Under the pieces are notes generated by a model that worked only from the letters and a program-made list of their open reading frames with translations, was not told the origin of the DNA and made no database searches. From positions 22,790-86,789 of the forward strand of contig JAUYNL010000099.1 of the NCBI GenBank assembly GCA_030696085.1: a stretch of DNA of 64,000 bases. Reading direction: 5' to 3'. The translations under genes were made by a program, and so were the position numbers. This document shows, in pieces, positions 52,096 through 60,586 of this stretch (position 1 is the stretch's first letter; each line of letters begins with the position of its first letter). The DNA comes from Luteolibacter sp. (GTDB lineage Bacteria; Verrucomicrobiota; Verrucomicrobiia; Verrucomicrobiales; Akkermansiaceae).

Positions 52096-53268
52096 TCACT
52101 CGCCGTCCGGGAGGTAGGCGGAATCGCGATCAATCTGGAAGGTCCAGCGGAGCGGGGATTCGGGGTCCTTGCCTGCGCGGTCCTTCCAGTTGATGGAGAC
52201 CTGGCAGGTGTTCTGGCGGAGGCGGCGGTTGACCTGCCATGAGAGTTTGCCGTTTCCGGGGGAGAAACTCGCGGGGACCTCACCGAAGCCGGAGACTTTC
52301 ATGACGAGCGTGGCGGGATCAAAGTCATCGATTTTCGATAGGTCGGCCGATATTTCCGGCAGTCGTGAGTTGATGATGGCTCCGGGCTCGGGATGGACGG
52401 GATGGGGGGTGGTCTGGATCAGGCCGGCGATTGCGCCGGAAGGCGCGGCGGAGTTTTGAGAATCGCGAAAGGTGGTGGCGAATTCGAAGATCTTGTCGTA
52501 GTTCCCGAGAATCATGTATCTGGGAATGGTGTTGTCCTGAGCCTGACGGGTGACTTTTCCGGGAATCACGGTAAACAGGTGGGTGTAGCCGAATTCCACG
52601 CCAAGCGCGTACATTTCCTCGGTGTGAAAACCGCCGGGATAGGCATAGGTGATGACGGTGGTTTTGAATTTGGACTCGAGGAAACGTTTGGATTCGCCCA
52701 TTTCCTTGCGGAGATACGCATCGAAGGCGTCGGACCCTTTTTTACGGAAACTTTTGACGGTAACTGGATAGGGATGGCTGACGGAGTGGCTGCCGATGGC
52801 GGCACCGGCGGTGATCATTTCCTGGATCATTTGGGTGGTGAGGGCCTTGCCGCCGCCATCCACGTAATTCTTGTAGAGATAGAGGCTGAAGGGGTAACCG
52901 AATTCCTTGAGGATGGGAAACGCATCGGTGTAAACGGATTTCCATCCGTCATCCAGGGTGATGAGGGCGGACTTTTCGGGAATCTCCATGTCGCCGTGTT
53001 TCCAAGCCACGAAGTCATGCAGGGAGATCACCGTGATGCCGAGCTGGCGGATGGTTTCCATCTGCTTGCGGAACTTGGAGGTGCGGATACGCATGGCGGT
53101 CTCCGGCTCGGTTTCGGAAAAATCGTGATAGCCGAGAATGGCGACGCGCGCACCATCGTCCGGAATTCCAAGCAACGGCGTTTCGACGGGAGCCGCGGGT
53201 GGGGGAAGATCCTCCGCCCACAGGCAGATGCCGGTGAGCAGGGTGAGAAACAGTGTGAATGTCTTCAT
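52096..53268 (-). CDS. Exported polysaccharide deacetylase family protein
   Basis: A 390-residue protein with signal peptide (MKTFTLFLTLLTGICLWA). The NodB-type fold shows VAILGYHDFSE, SALITLDDGWKSVYTDAFPILKEFGYPFSLYLYKNYV (first motif as LDDG) and GAAIGSHSVSHPYPV for the zinc-binding HxxxH. YAYPGGFHTEEM follows. The last 130 residues form a separate beta-rich domain. It deacetylates a cell-wall or exopolysaccharide sugar; substrate not inferable. Start at 53268 chosen for the signal peptide. Confidence 0.88.
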   Translation of the reverse strand: MKTFTLFLTLLTGICLWAEDLPPPAAPVETPLLGIPDDGARVAILGYHDFSETEPETAMRIRTSKFRKQMETIRQLGITVISLHDFVAWKHGDMEIPEKSALITLDDGWKSVYTDAFPILKEFGYPFSLYLYKNYVDGGGKALTTQMIQEMITAGAAIGSHSVSHPYPVTVKSFRKKGSDAFDAYLRKEMGESKRFLESKFKTTVITYAYPGGFHTEEMYALGVEFGYTHLFTVIPGKVTRQAQDNTIPRYMILGNYDKIFEFATTFRDSQNSAAPSGAIAGLIQTTPHPVHPEPGAIINSRLPEISADLSKIDDFDPATLVMKVSGFGEVPASFSPGNGKLSWQVNRRLRQNTCQVSINWKDRAGKDPESPLRWTFQIDRDSAYLPDGE

Positions 53269-53336
53269 TGCTGGCGGGAAACTAGCCCTAAAGCGGATTT
53301 TTGAAAGGAAGAACAGCGCATCCCTCCAGGCACGCG

Positions 53337-53371
53337 AAAAAGCCGCTCTCCCGTGGTGGGAAAGCGGCTTT
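53337..53371 (-). terminator. Rho-independent terminator of the glutamine synthetase gene
   Basis: On the minus strand AAAGCCGCT pairs with AGCGGCTTT across a loop and runs into TTTTTCG. It lies 23 bases after the GSII stop and upstream of the deacetylase start. Confidence 0.85.
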
Positions 53372-53393
53372 GAAGGAGTGGATTCCGACAAAA

Positions 53394-54410
53394 TCAGGGA
53401 GTTGGAACTTCCGAGATGGTCTTGAGAATCCGCGAGGCGATCTGATAGGGATCGCCTTGGGAGTTCGGACGACGGTCTTCGAGATAGCCCTTGTAGTCGT
53501 TGTTCACGAAGGAATGTGGGATACGGATCGAGGAGCCTCGGTCGGCGAGGCCGTAGGTGAACTTGTCGATCGACTGGGTCTCGTGGAGGCCGGTAAGGCG
53601 CAGGTGGTTGTCCGGGCCGTAAACGGCGACGTGCTCCTCCATATTTTCCGCGAAAGCGGCCATGAGAGCTTCGAAGTAGGTCTTGCCGCCCTTTTCGCGG
53701 AGGTAATCGGTGGAGAAGTTTGCGTGCATGCCGGATCCGTTCCAGTCGCCGCGGATCGGCTTGCAGTGGTATTCCACGTCAATGCTGTATTTTTCGCAAA
53801 GGCGGTTGAGGATGTAGCGGGCGACCCAGACTTCGTCAGCGGCACGCTTGGAGCCTTTGCCGAAGATCTGGAATTCCCACTGGCCTTTGGCGACTTCTGC
53901 GTTGATGCCTTCATGATTGATGCCGGCATCGAGACAGAGATCGAGGTGCTCCTCGACGATTTGACGGGCGATGTCTCCGACGGCCTTGAAGCCGGCGCCG
54001 CAGTAATACGGGCCTTGAGGGGCAGGGTAGCCTTCAGCGGGGAAGCCGAGGGGGCGCCCGTCCTGATAGAGGAAGTATTCCTGCTCGAAGCCGAACCATG
54101 CGCCGGGATCGTCAAGGATGGTCGCGCGGGTATTGGTCGGGTGCGGGGTGGTGCCGTCGGGCATCATGACTTCGCACATCACGAGCACGCCATTGCGGCG
54201 GGTGCTGTCCGGATGCACGGAGACGGGCTTGAGCATGCAGTCGGAACTGCGGCCCTCGGCCTGCATTGTCGAGCTGCCGTCGAAGCCCCAGATCGGGAGT
54301 TGCTCGAGACTCGGAAAGCTGTCAAATTCCTTGACTTGGGTTTTTGAGCGAAGGTTCGGGACGGGAGTGTAACCGTCGAGCCAGATGTATTCCAGTTTGT
54401 ATTTGGCCAT
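53394..54410 (-). CDS. glnII: Glutamine synthetase, GSII (eukaryote-like) type
   Basis: ATP-dependent glutamine synthetase of 338 residues, far shorter than the 450-470 of GSI. YIWLDGYTPVPNLRSKTQ, LPIWGFDGSSTMQAEG, WFGFEQEYFLYQDGRPLG, GQWEFQIFG, GDWNGSGMHANFST and ADRGSSIRIPHS are GSII features. It is a single gene with its own terminator. GSII is uncommon in bacteria outside a few groups, and no GSI appears in the window. Confidence 0.93.
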   Translation of the reverse strand: MAKYKLEYIWLDGYTPVPNLRSKTQVKEFDSFPSLEQLPIWGFDGSSTMQAEGRSSDCMLKPVSVHPDSTRRNGVLVMCEVMMPDGTTPHPTNTRATILDDPGAWFGFEQEYFLYQDGRPLGFPAEGYPAPQGPYYCGAGFKAVGDIARQIVEEHLDLCLDAGINHEGINAEVAKGQWEFQIFGKGSKRAADEVWVARYILNRLCEKYSIDVEYHCKPIRGDWNGSGMHANFSTDYLREKGGKTYFEALMAAFAENMEEHVAVYGPDNHLRLTGLHETQSIDKFTYGLADRGSSIRIPHSFVNNDYKGYLEDRRPNSQGDPYQIASRILKTISEVPTP

Positions 54411-54526
54411 GTTGGTCGTTTGTTCAGTGTTGTGGGGTGGGAGGGTTTGCGTCGGCTACAGGATTGTCTGGGGCCGAACTGCCCGCGGCAGAAGAAGCGG
54501 AAAGCATGCCAATGCGTGAAATTTTT

Positions 54527-55348
54527 TCAATTGGGTTGATTTTCCGTGGGAGTGGTTCCGTTGACGTGGACGACGATGAGGGTCGTATCGTCGATTCCCG
54601 AGTTGTTGATGGCGCGTTTGAGGAGGCGATGGGCGGTTTGTCCAGGATCGGCGGGAGCGGCGAGAGCCTCGGAAATATGGCGTTCCCAGACGCCATCGAT
54701 GAGACCATCCGAGCAAATCAGGAAGCGATCTCCAGTCTGGAAGGGGATGGCGGCGAAGTGGGGGCAGACTCTGGCGTGGCCGCCGCCGATGACTTCATAG
54801 AGGGCGGAACGGCGCGGGTGGCTGCGGTATTGGATTTCCGGGATTTCGCCACGTTTCCACTGGCCCCAGGCGGAGGTGTGGTCGCGGCTGAGTTGCTCGA
54901 GATGACCGCCACGGGAAATGTAGATGCGGGAGTCGCCGACGTTGGCGATGTAGAGGTTCGCAGGGGTGAACCAGGCGAGGGCGAGGGTGGCGGCCATGCC
55001 ACGGGTGCGGTCGCAAGCTGCTGCCGCATTGATGTGCTCGTGAACGGAGTGGATGGCATCGGTGAGGTGCTCGAGGCAATCCGGGAAAAATCCGGAAGCG
55101 GCGATTTTGAAGGTTTCCGGGATGATTTCCGACATCCGGGTGAGCAGCAGGGATGAGGCGAGATCGCCGGCATTGCCGCCGCCCATGCCGTCGGAGACGG
55201 CGAAGACGAGGTCGTGTTTTTCGAGGGAGTGGCAGCCGGATTGTTGCAGAGTCGTGGCCCCCTTGGGATCGGAGGCGAAGGCGATGAGGGAGTCGTCGTT
55301 GCGAGGTTTGCGCGAACCGCTATGGGTGAGCGCGGCCCAGTGAAGCAT
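54527..55348 (-). CDS. PP2C-type serine/threonine protein phosphatase
   Basis: A 273-residue PPM phosphatase. The metal-binding motifs are SGSRKPRNDDSLIAF, VFAVSDGMGGGNAGDLAS, LYIANVGDSRIYISRGGHLEQLSRDHT, FLICSDGLIDGV and GIDDTTLIVVHVNG. No membrane segment. It follows a mini kinase-like gene by 37 bases on the same strand, suggesting a kinase-phosphatase pair. The ATG at 55348 starts at the conserved N-terminus. Confidence 0.93.
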   Translation of the reverse strand: MLHWAALTHSGSRKPRNDDSLIAFASDPKGATTLQQSGCHSLEKHDLVFAVSDGMGGGNAGDLASSLLLTRMSEIIPETFKIAASGFFPDCLEHLTDAIHSVHEHINAAAACDRTRGMAATLALAWFTPANLYIANVGDSRIYISRGGHLEQLSRDHTSAWGQWKRGEIPEIQYRSHPRRSALYEVIGGGHARVCPHFAAIPFQTGDRFLICSDGLIDGVWERHISEALAAPADPGQTAHRLLKRAINNSGIDDTTLIVVHVNGTTPTENQPN

Positions 55349-55385
55349 AGGGGGATTCGCCACGGTGGTTAGCGCTGGATTAAGG

Positions 55386-55808
55386 TTAGGGTTTTGGAGC
55401 GGAAGGCCGCACAAGACCGGGCGGTGGGGGCAGGATCTCGGCCAGTTCGAAATCGATGATGCAGAAGCATCCGAGTTTGTCGGAGTAGGTGATGTTGCGG
55501 GGTTCCGCGTCGAGGTGGCGGACTCCATATTCCTTTTCGAGTTTGGCGAAGAGCTTGTCGGACTTGGCCTTGGTGATCTGGGTCGCGAGTTTACCGCAGT
55601 TGGTGGAGACGAAGTAGAGTTCCTCCGGGTGCTCCTCTAGCAGACGGGGCACGTAGGGGCAGCCGCGCTCTTCGAGCACCTTGAGCACGGCCACCTCGGT
55701 GGCGTAGCGCTTGTCGGCATCGGTGCCGCGCAGACGCTTGTGGACGTTGCCGTAGAAATCGATCCTGACTGAGGATCTGATGCCGTCTTTAAGGGGTTCG
55801 AGAGCCAT
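55386..55808 (-). CDS. Mini kinase-like protein
   Basis: A 140-residue protein with a reduced protein-kinase-like (RIO/LPS-kinase type) pattern: VHKRL for the ATP Lys, TEVAVLKVLEERGCPYVP for the Glu helix, GVRHLDAEPRNITYS for the catalytic loop, and CFCIIDFELAEI for the metal Asp. The glycine-rich loop is short or absent and the protein is half the normal length. Track start 55859 overlaps the symporter; ATG 55808 is preferred. The neighbouring PP2C gene supports a signalling role, but activity is unproven. Confidence 0.72.
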   Translation of the reverse strand: MALEPLKDGIRSSVRIDFYGNVHKRLRGTDADKRYATEVAVLKVLEERGCPYVPRLLEEHPEELYFVSTNCGKLATQITKAKSDKLFAKLEKEYGVRHLDAEPRNITYSDKLGCFCIIDFELAEILPPPPGLVRPSAPKP

Positions 55809-55825
55809 GGGGGAATGATCTCGAT

Positions 55826-57733
55826 TCACCAGAAGATGACGTAGAGCAGCAAGGTGCATGCGATCACGATGCCGCCTGCGATTTTGGAGGAGGCGCAGCC
55901 TTCGACATTCATGGTGGTGCGTGTTTCAAATACGACTGGTTGGGCGAGGGGTTTCACCAGGGCGATGATCCACATCACGGCGAGCACGCTGAAGAAGCAG
56001 ACGCCCATGGCATCGAGGAATGCAAGATCGGTGTATTGATCGAGCGCCCAGTAGAGAAGCGGATTGAGCAACAGGCCCACCACGCCACAGATGCCAGGGC
56101 CGCGGCGGTTGAGGATGCCGAAGACAAACACCGCAAGGATGCCGGGTGACGCATAGCCCTGGAACTGTTGGATGTATTTGAAAATCGACCCGAATTTATC
56201 GAGGTTTGGAGCAAGAAGGCAGCCGATCACGGCGAAAACGCCCACCGCGATGCGGCCGGCGGCCACCAGGCCCTTCTGCGAGGAATTCTGACTGAAATAC
56301 CGTTGATAGATATCCATGGTGAAAATGGTGGAGGCGGCGTTGAGCACCGCTGCCAGCGAGCTGACGATGGCCCCGAGCAGTGCGGCGATGACAAAACCCC
56401 GGATGCCGATATTTTCCGGCAGCAGGTTTTTCATAAGCAGGTTCAAGGCGGCGTCATACTTGTAGCCCTGGATCGGATGCAGCGTGAGACCGGCTGATTT
56501 TTCGATCTTCGCCAAACGCGCGGGAATGATCGCAAAACGCTGTTCCTCGGTCAGTGCGGCGGCATCAAGGCCGGAGGCATCACCGCCCTTGGCCTTGAGC
56601 ACCGCGATATTGTGGGCGTCAATGGCGGCGGCTTTCTCCGGATTGAGACGGGCCCATTGGATATTGGCGACGAATGCGCGGCCGCTCTCCGGCCTGCCGA
56701 CATGCTGCTCGAGCGCGGTCCAGTCGGCGGCGTTCTTGCGTGCGTCGATTTCCGAAAGTTCCTTGCTGTAAAGGTTGAAGGCGATGATGCCTGGAATCAC
56801 GATCACGAAGGGAATGATCAGCTTCATGCCTGCCGCGAAGACGATGCCTTTCTGGCCTTGCTTGAGGGACGATGAACCGAGAACCCGCTGGGTGATGTAT
56901 TGATTGAGTCCCCAGTAGTAGAAGTTGGGAATCCAGAGGCCCAGAATGAGCGCTGTCCATGGGATGTTCTTGTCCCAGCTTGGCAGCTTCATGTGCATCT
57001 TCTCGTGATTTAGCGCGATGAGCTTGGCGATGCCGCTTGCGTTATCGGCGACTTCCTTTGGATGGGCGGAGCCGGCCGTCAGTTCGGAGACCGGGGTCAT
57101 GCCGAGTTTTTGCAATGCGAAATAGGTGATGATCGCCCCGCCGAGAATGAGGGCGATGCCTTGGATCAAGTCAGCCCACGCCGAGGCGTTGAGTCCGCCT
57201 GCGGCGATGTAAATGGCGGCCATCATGCCGATCATCCAGCACCAACCGGTGAGACCGAGATCGAGAAACCCGTGGTCGGCGAACAATTCGCTCATGGTCA
57301 GGCCGCCGGCGTAGATGACGCCGGTCAGCGAGACGAAGACCAGCAGGACCATGGTCATGAAAGCCATGATCGCCCGGGTCCCATCGCCATAGCGTTGCTG
57401 CAGGAACTGTGGCATGGTGAAGATCCCGGATTTGAGGAAATATGGCAGGAACGCGAAGGCCACCACCACCAGCGTGATGGCCGCCATCCATTCATAACTT
57501 GAGATGGCCAGCCCCATGTAGTCCGCCGCGGAACCGGACATGCCCACAAACTGCTCGGAGGAGATGTTAGCCGCGATCAGCGAGACGCCGATCAACCACC
57601 ACATCAAGCCGCGACCCGCCAGGAAATAGGATTCGGAGTCTTTTCCCTCCCCTTTCGATTTGTAGAGCCCGAGGCCAATGACCGATGCGATGAAAACGAC
57701 AAATACGACGAGGTCGATGGTGGATAATGACAT
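55826..57733 (-). CDS. Sodium:solute symporter (SGLT-like, likely sugar)
   Basis: SSS-family transporter of 635 residues with about fourteen hydrophobic segments: YFLAGRGLMWWLIGVSLIAANISSEQFVGMSGSAADYMGLAISSYEWMA, PQFLQQRYGDG, GGLNASAWADLIQG and GAIVSSLAAVLNAASTIFTMDIYQRYF are SGLT-type signatures. A long loop around residues 330-410 is hydrophilic. It lies 13 bases after galM on the same strand, so galactose or glucose uptake is the best guess. Confidence 0.92.
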   Translation of the reverse strand: MSLSTIDLVVFVVFIASVIGLGLYKSKGEGKDSESYFLAGRGLMWWLIGVSLIAANISSEQFVGMSGSAADYMGLAISSYEWMAAITLVVVAFAFLPYFLKSGIFTMPQFLQQRYGDGTRAIMAFMTMVLLVFVSLTGVIYAGGLTMSELFADHGFLDLGLTGWCWMIGMMAAIYIAAGGLNASAWADLIQGIALILGGAIITYFALQKLGMTPVSELTAGSAHPKEVADNASGIAKLIALNHEKMHMKLPSWDKNIPWTALILGLWIPNFYYWGLNQYITQRVLGSSSLKQGQKGIVFAAGMKLIIPFVIVIPGIIAFNLYSKELSEIDARKNAADWTALEQHVGRPESGRAFVANIQWARLNPEKAAAIDAHNIAVLKAKGGDASGLDAAALTEEQRFAIIPARLAKIEKSAGLTLHPIQGYKYDAALNLLMKNLLPENIGIRGFVIAALLGAIVSSLAAVLNAASTIFTMDIYQRYFSQNSSQKGLVAAGRIAVGVFAVIGCLLAPNLDKFGSIFKYIQQFQGYASPGILAVFVFGILNRRGPGICGVVGLLLNPLLYWALDQYTDLAFLDAMGVCFFSVLAVMWIIALVKPLAQPVVFETRTTMNVEGCASSKIAGGIVIACTLLLYVIFW

Positions 57734-57746
57734 GATATGGATTTGG

Positions 57747-58850
57747 CTAGGTTATGGATTCAGATGGAATCGAAGAAGGTTGCTCCGCCGTGAACTTGTG
57801 GATCATCACATGCCTGTAGGTTTCCCCGGGACGAAGCACGGGTGACGGGAAGGATGGCTTGTTAGGCGAGTCCGGGAAGCCCTCCGTTTCGAGGCACAGC
57901 GCGCTTCTCCTGGCATATTTCACGCCGCCCTTGCCTGCGACGGTTCCAGCGAGGAAATTTCCGCCGTAGAACTGGATGGCGGGCTGGTCGGTGGAGATTT
58001 CCATCACGCGGCCGGACTTGGGATCCTTGACGCGGGCTGCGAGGCGGACGCCCGTTCCCTTTTCAAACACCCAGGCGTGGTCGTAGCCTCCGCTGAATGC
58101 CAGCGCTTCAAAATCCGCGTCCACGCGCTCGCCGATGACGGTGGGCTTGGTGAAATCCAGCGGTGTGCCGGCCACGGGCGCGATCACGCCGGTGGGTATG
58201 AGCCCGGCATCGGTGGGCAGATAGTTCGGTGCCGCGAGCATCAGGACGTGGTCGTTGATGGAAGTGCCGGGATCCCCCGAGAGATTCCAGTAGGTGTGAT
58301 GGACGAGATTCAAAATCGTAGGTGCATCGGTGGTGGCGCAGGCCTCCCACTTGAGCTCGTTATCCCCGGTGAGTGTGTAGGTCACCTTGACGGTCAGGTT
58401 TCCGGGGTAGCCCTCTTCGCCGTCCTTGGAGACGTAGGTGAATTGGACGCCGTTTTCGGCGGTGGGCTTGCCGGACCAGAGGACTTTGTCGAAGCCCTTG
58501 ATTCCGCCGTGCAGATGGCAGGGGAGGCCGCTGGGGTCGTTGTTGGTGGCGAGAGTGTATGGCTTGCCGTCCAAGGTGAATTTGCCGTCCTTGATCCGAT
58601 TGCCGAAGCGACCGATGGTCGCACCGAAGTAATTGGTGTTGGTCAGCCAACCCGCCAGATCGTCGTAACCGTGGGTGATGTCGGCGGATTTGCCGACCTT
58701 GTCGGGGGTCTTCATGGAGACCAGGATCGCGCCGTATTCGGTGACGCGGGCCTCCAGGCCGTTCTGGTTGGTGAGGGTGAAGATTTTCACTTCGCGCCCA
58801 TCCGACATTTTGCCGAACACTTCCTGTTTGACTGCTGACGGCGAGCTCAT
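57747..58850 (-). CDS. galM: Aldose 1-epimerase (galactose mutarotase)
   Basis: Interconverts sugar anomers; 367 residues. ATIGRFGNRIKDGKFTLDGKPYTLATN, PCHLHGGIKGFDKVLW, NLVHHTYWNLSG (catalytic His region), SGGYDHAWVF and LETEGFPDSPNKPSFPSPVLRPGETYRH are characteristic. No signal peptide in this frame. It is the first gene of the run that continues with the symporter. Confidence 0.94.
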   Translation of the reverse strand: MSSPSAVKQEVFGKMSDGREVKIFTLTNQNGLEARVTEYGAILVSMKTPDKVGKSADITHGYDDLAGWLTNTNYFGATIGRFGNRIKDGKFTLDGKPYTLATNNDPSGLPCHLHGGIKGFDKVLWSGKPTAENGVQFTYVSKDGEEGYPGNLTVKVTYTLTGDNELKWEACATTDAPTILNLVHHTYWNLSGDPGTSINDHVLMLAAPNYLPTDAGLIPTGVIAPVAGTPLDFTKPTVIGERVDADFEALAFSGGYDHAWVFEKGTGVRLAARVKDPKSGRVMEISTDQPAIQFYGGNFLAGTVAGKGGVKYARRSALCLETEGFPDSPNKPSFPSPVLRPGETYRHVMIHKFTAEQPSSIPSESIT

Positions 58851-59076
58851 CTCGGGGGATTTCTGACACGATGCCAGGGCGATGACTAGTTCGAAATCAG
58901 CAAGTTTTTTCGGTTCATGGCCGGAGGTTTTTTGCCGTTTCGGGAGGGCCTGCCAATTGGAAACTGGTGGGAAACTAATGGTCGGAGAGCGCGCGTGCCG
59001 TCAGGCGGCGATTTTTTTCACGGAACCGGCGGCTTGCGGTGGTTGACCAGGCCCGCGATGTGATTAGACTTCCGCC

Positions 59077-59544
59077 ATGACCACTGTGGAAACAGCAAGC
59101 AAGATCCTTGACACGATGCTCGGCCACCTCGGCCTCGCGGCGACCATCGAGGCGCAGGAAACTCATGACGGTCCGTGCCTGCAAATCCATTCGACCGACA
59201 GCCAGGCGATCATCGGCCGCGATGGAGACCGCTTGGACGACTTGCAATACCTCGTCAACCGGGTGCTGCGGCGGCAATTCCCCAAGGCGGAGCGCATCAA
59301 GGTGGACTGCGAGCATTTCCGCAGCATCCGCGAGGACCAGATGGCCGGGGAGATCCGGGAAATCGCCGCGCGGGTGAAATCCACCGGCCATCCCCATCAG
59401 TTGCGGCCGCTCAACGCCTACTACCGGCGGATGGTGCACAATCTGCTCATCGATGATCCGGAGATCGTGACCCACTCGCCCGAGGGCGATGATCGCCTCA
59501 AGCGGATCACGATTTCCGCCAAGACCTCCTCCCCTTCCGCTTGA
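59077..59544 (+). CDS. jag: Jag/KhpB-like KH-R3H RNA-binding protein
   Basis: A 155-residue protein with a KH-type domain (IHSTDSQAIIGRDGDRLDDLQYLVNRVLRRQF) followed by an R3H domain (HPHQLRPLNAYYRRMVHNLLIDDPEIVTHSPEGDDRLKRITI). It lacks the N-terminal Jag_N domain of longer homologues. Jag genes are commonly near mnmE, which lies about 1 kb downstream on the opposite strand. The next gene overlaps its stop by ATGA. Confidence 0.88.
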   Translation: MTTVETASKILDTMLGHLGLAATIEAQETHDGPCLQIHSTDSQAIIGRDGDRLDDLQYLVNRVLRRQFPKAERIKVDCEHFRSIREDQMAGEIREIAARVKSTGHPHQLRPLNAYYRRMVHNLLIDDPEIVTHSPEGDDRLKRITISAKTSSPSA

Positions 59545-60017
59545 TGAAAAGATTCCTCTTCGACTGTGGAACGCGCGATGTGAGCGCGTCGCTGGGCATG
59601 CTCGCGCTGCGCGTGATGTTCGGCCTGATGATGCTGATCGGTCACGGTCTGCCCAAGCTCCAGGGCTACGCCGCGCGCAAGGACCTGTTTTACGTGCCGG
59701 ACTTTTTCCCGCTGAAATGGATGTCCCCGCAGGTCAGTCTGGCGGCGTCCATCACGGCGGAAGTCGGGGCCGCCGCACTCCTCATCCTGGGCCTCGCCAC
59801 TCGGCCGGCCGCCTTCCTGCTGGGATTCAGCATGGTGGTCGCGGCATTCGGTTTTCATGGCACATCGCCATGGTTCGTCGCCCCGCCGACGATTTACGAT
59901 GCCAAGGAGCTCGCCCTGCTCTATCTGATTCCGATGATCGCCATCATCCTGGCGGGCGGCGGCGCGTTCTCGCTGGACGCCGCGATTTATAAGGAAGGCA
60001 AACGCCGCCGCTGGTGA
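59544..60017 (+). CDS. DoxX family membrane protein
   Basis: A 157-residue protein with four membrane segments; [58 protein letters not shown] and [27 protein letters not shown] are the DoxX pattern. ATG 59544 gives an ATGA overlap with jag; the track's 59541 is a TTG. Function unknown, perhaps linked to thiol/oxidative stress as in other DoxX proteins. Confidence 0.88.
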   Translation: MKRFLFDCGTRDVSASLGMLALRVMFGLMMLIGHGLPKLQGYAARKDLFYVPDFFPLKWMSPQVSLAASITAEVGAAALLILGLATRPAAFLLGFSMVVAAFGFHGTSPWFVAPPTIYDAKELALLYLIPMIAIILAGGGAFSLDAAIYKEGKRRRW

Positions 60018-60021
60018 CATC

Positions 60022-60369
60022 ATGGAAACGCACCGTCTCGTCCTGCCGGGTGATTTGAACCATTACGGTTTCCTCTTCGGAGGGCGGCTGCTCGCGTGGA
60101 TCGACGAGGCATCCTGGATTGCCGCCAGTCTTGACTATCCGCACTGCCAGTTCGTCACCGTGGCGATGGATACCGTGGAGTTCCGCCATAGCGTGCGGCA
60201 GGGAACCATCCTGCGCATCACCTGCACCCGCATCCGAGAGGGCGGCACCAGCGTCACCTATGCGGTGGAGGTGATCGATGAAAACGCCGGTCCCCATCCG
60301 ATTTTCTCGACCCGCGTCACCTTCGTCAGCGTGGATGACGCGGGGGGCAAACGCCCGATCCGTGCCTGA
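60022..60369 (+). CDS. Acyl-CoA thioesterase (YciA-like hotdog)
   Basis: A 115-residue single hotdog domain: [28 protein letters not shown] carries the catalytic Asp/Asn region and FGGxL motif; [23 protein letters not shown] and [12 protein letters not shown] follow. It hydrolyses acyl-CoA; chain length unknown. It starts 4 bases after the DoxX gene. Confidence 0.88.
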   Translation: METHRLVLPGDLNHYGFLFGGRLLAWIDEASWIAASLDYPHCQFVTVAMDTVEFRHSVRQGTILRITCTRIREGGTSVTYAVEVIDENAGPHPIFSTRVTFVSVDDAGGKRPIRA

Positions 60370-60586
60370 ACGGCACCTGGCACATTTCCGAACTCAAGGC
60401 CCCGGGAAACGCCGAAGTGATGGACAGCACGAGGCGGAGCGTTGAGTCGTGGCTGGGACAACTTGCAGATGGCAGGTATTCAAGCGGACTACTTGTGACG
60501 TGCGGGTGGCTTTTCATCGCTTCTTTTTTGATGGAACATCCGACACCGCAGTCGTCCGTTCGTGTTTCAAGTGGCAGCGGTCGCGC

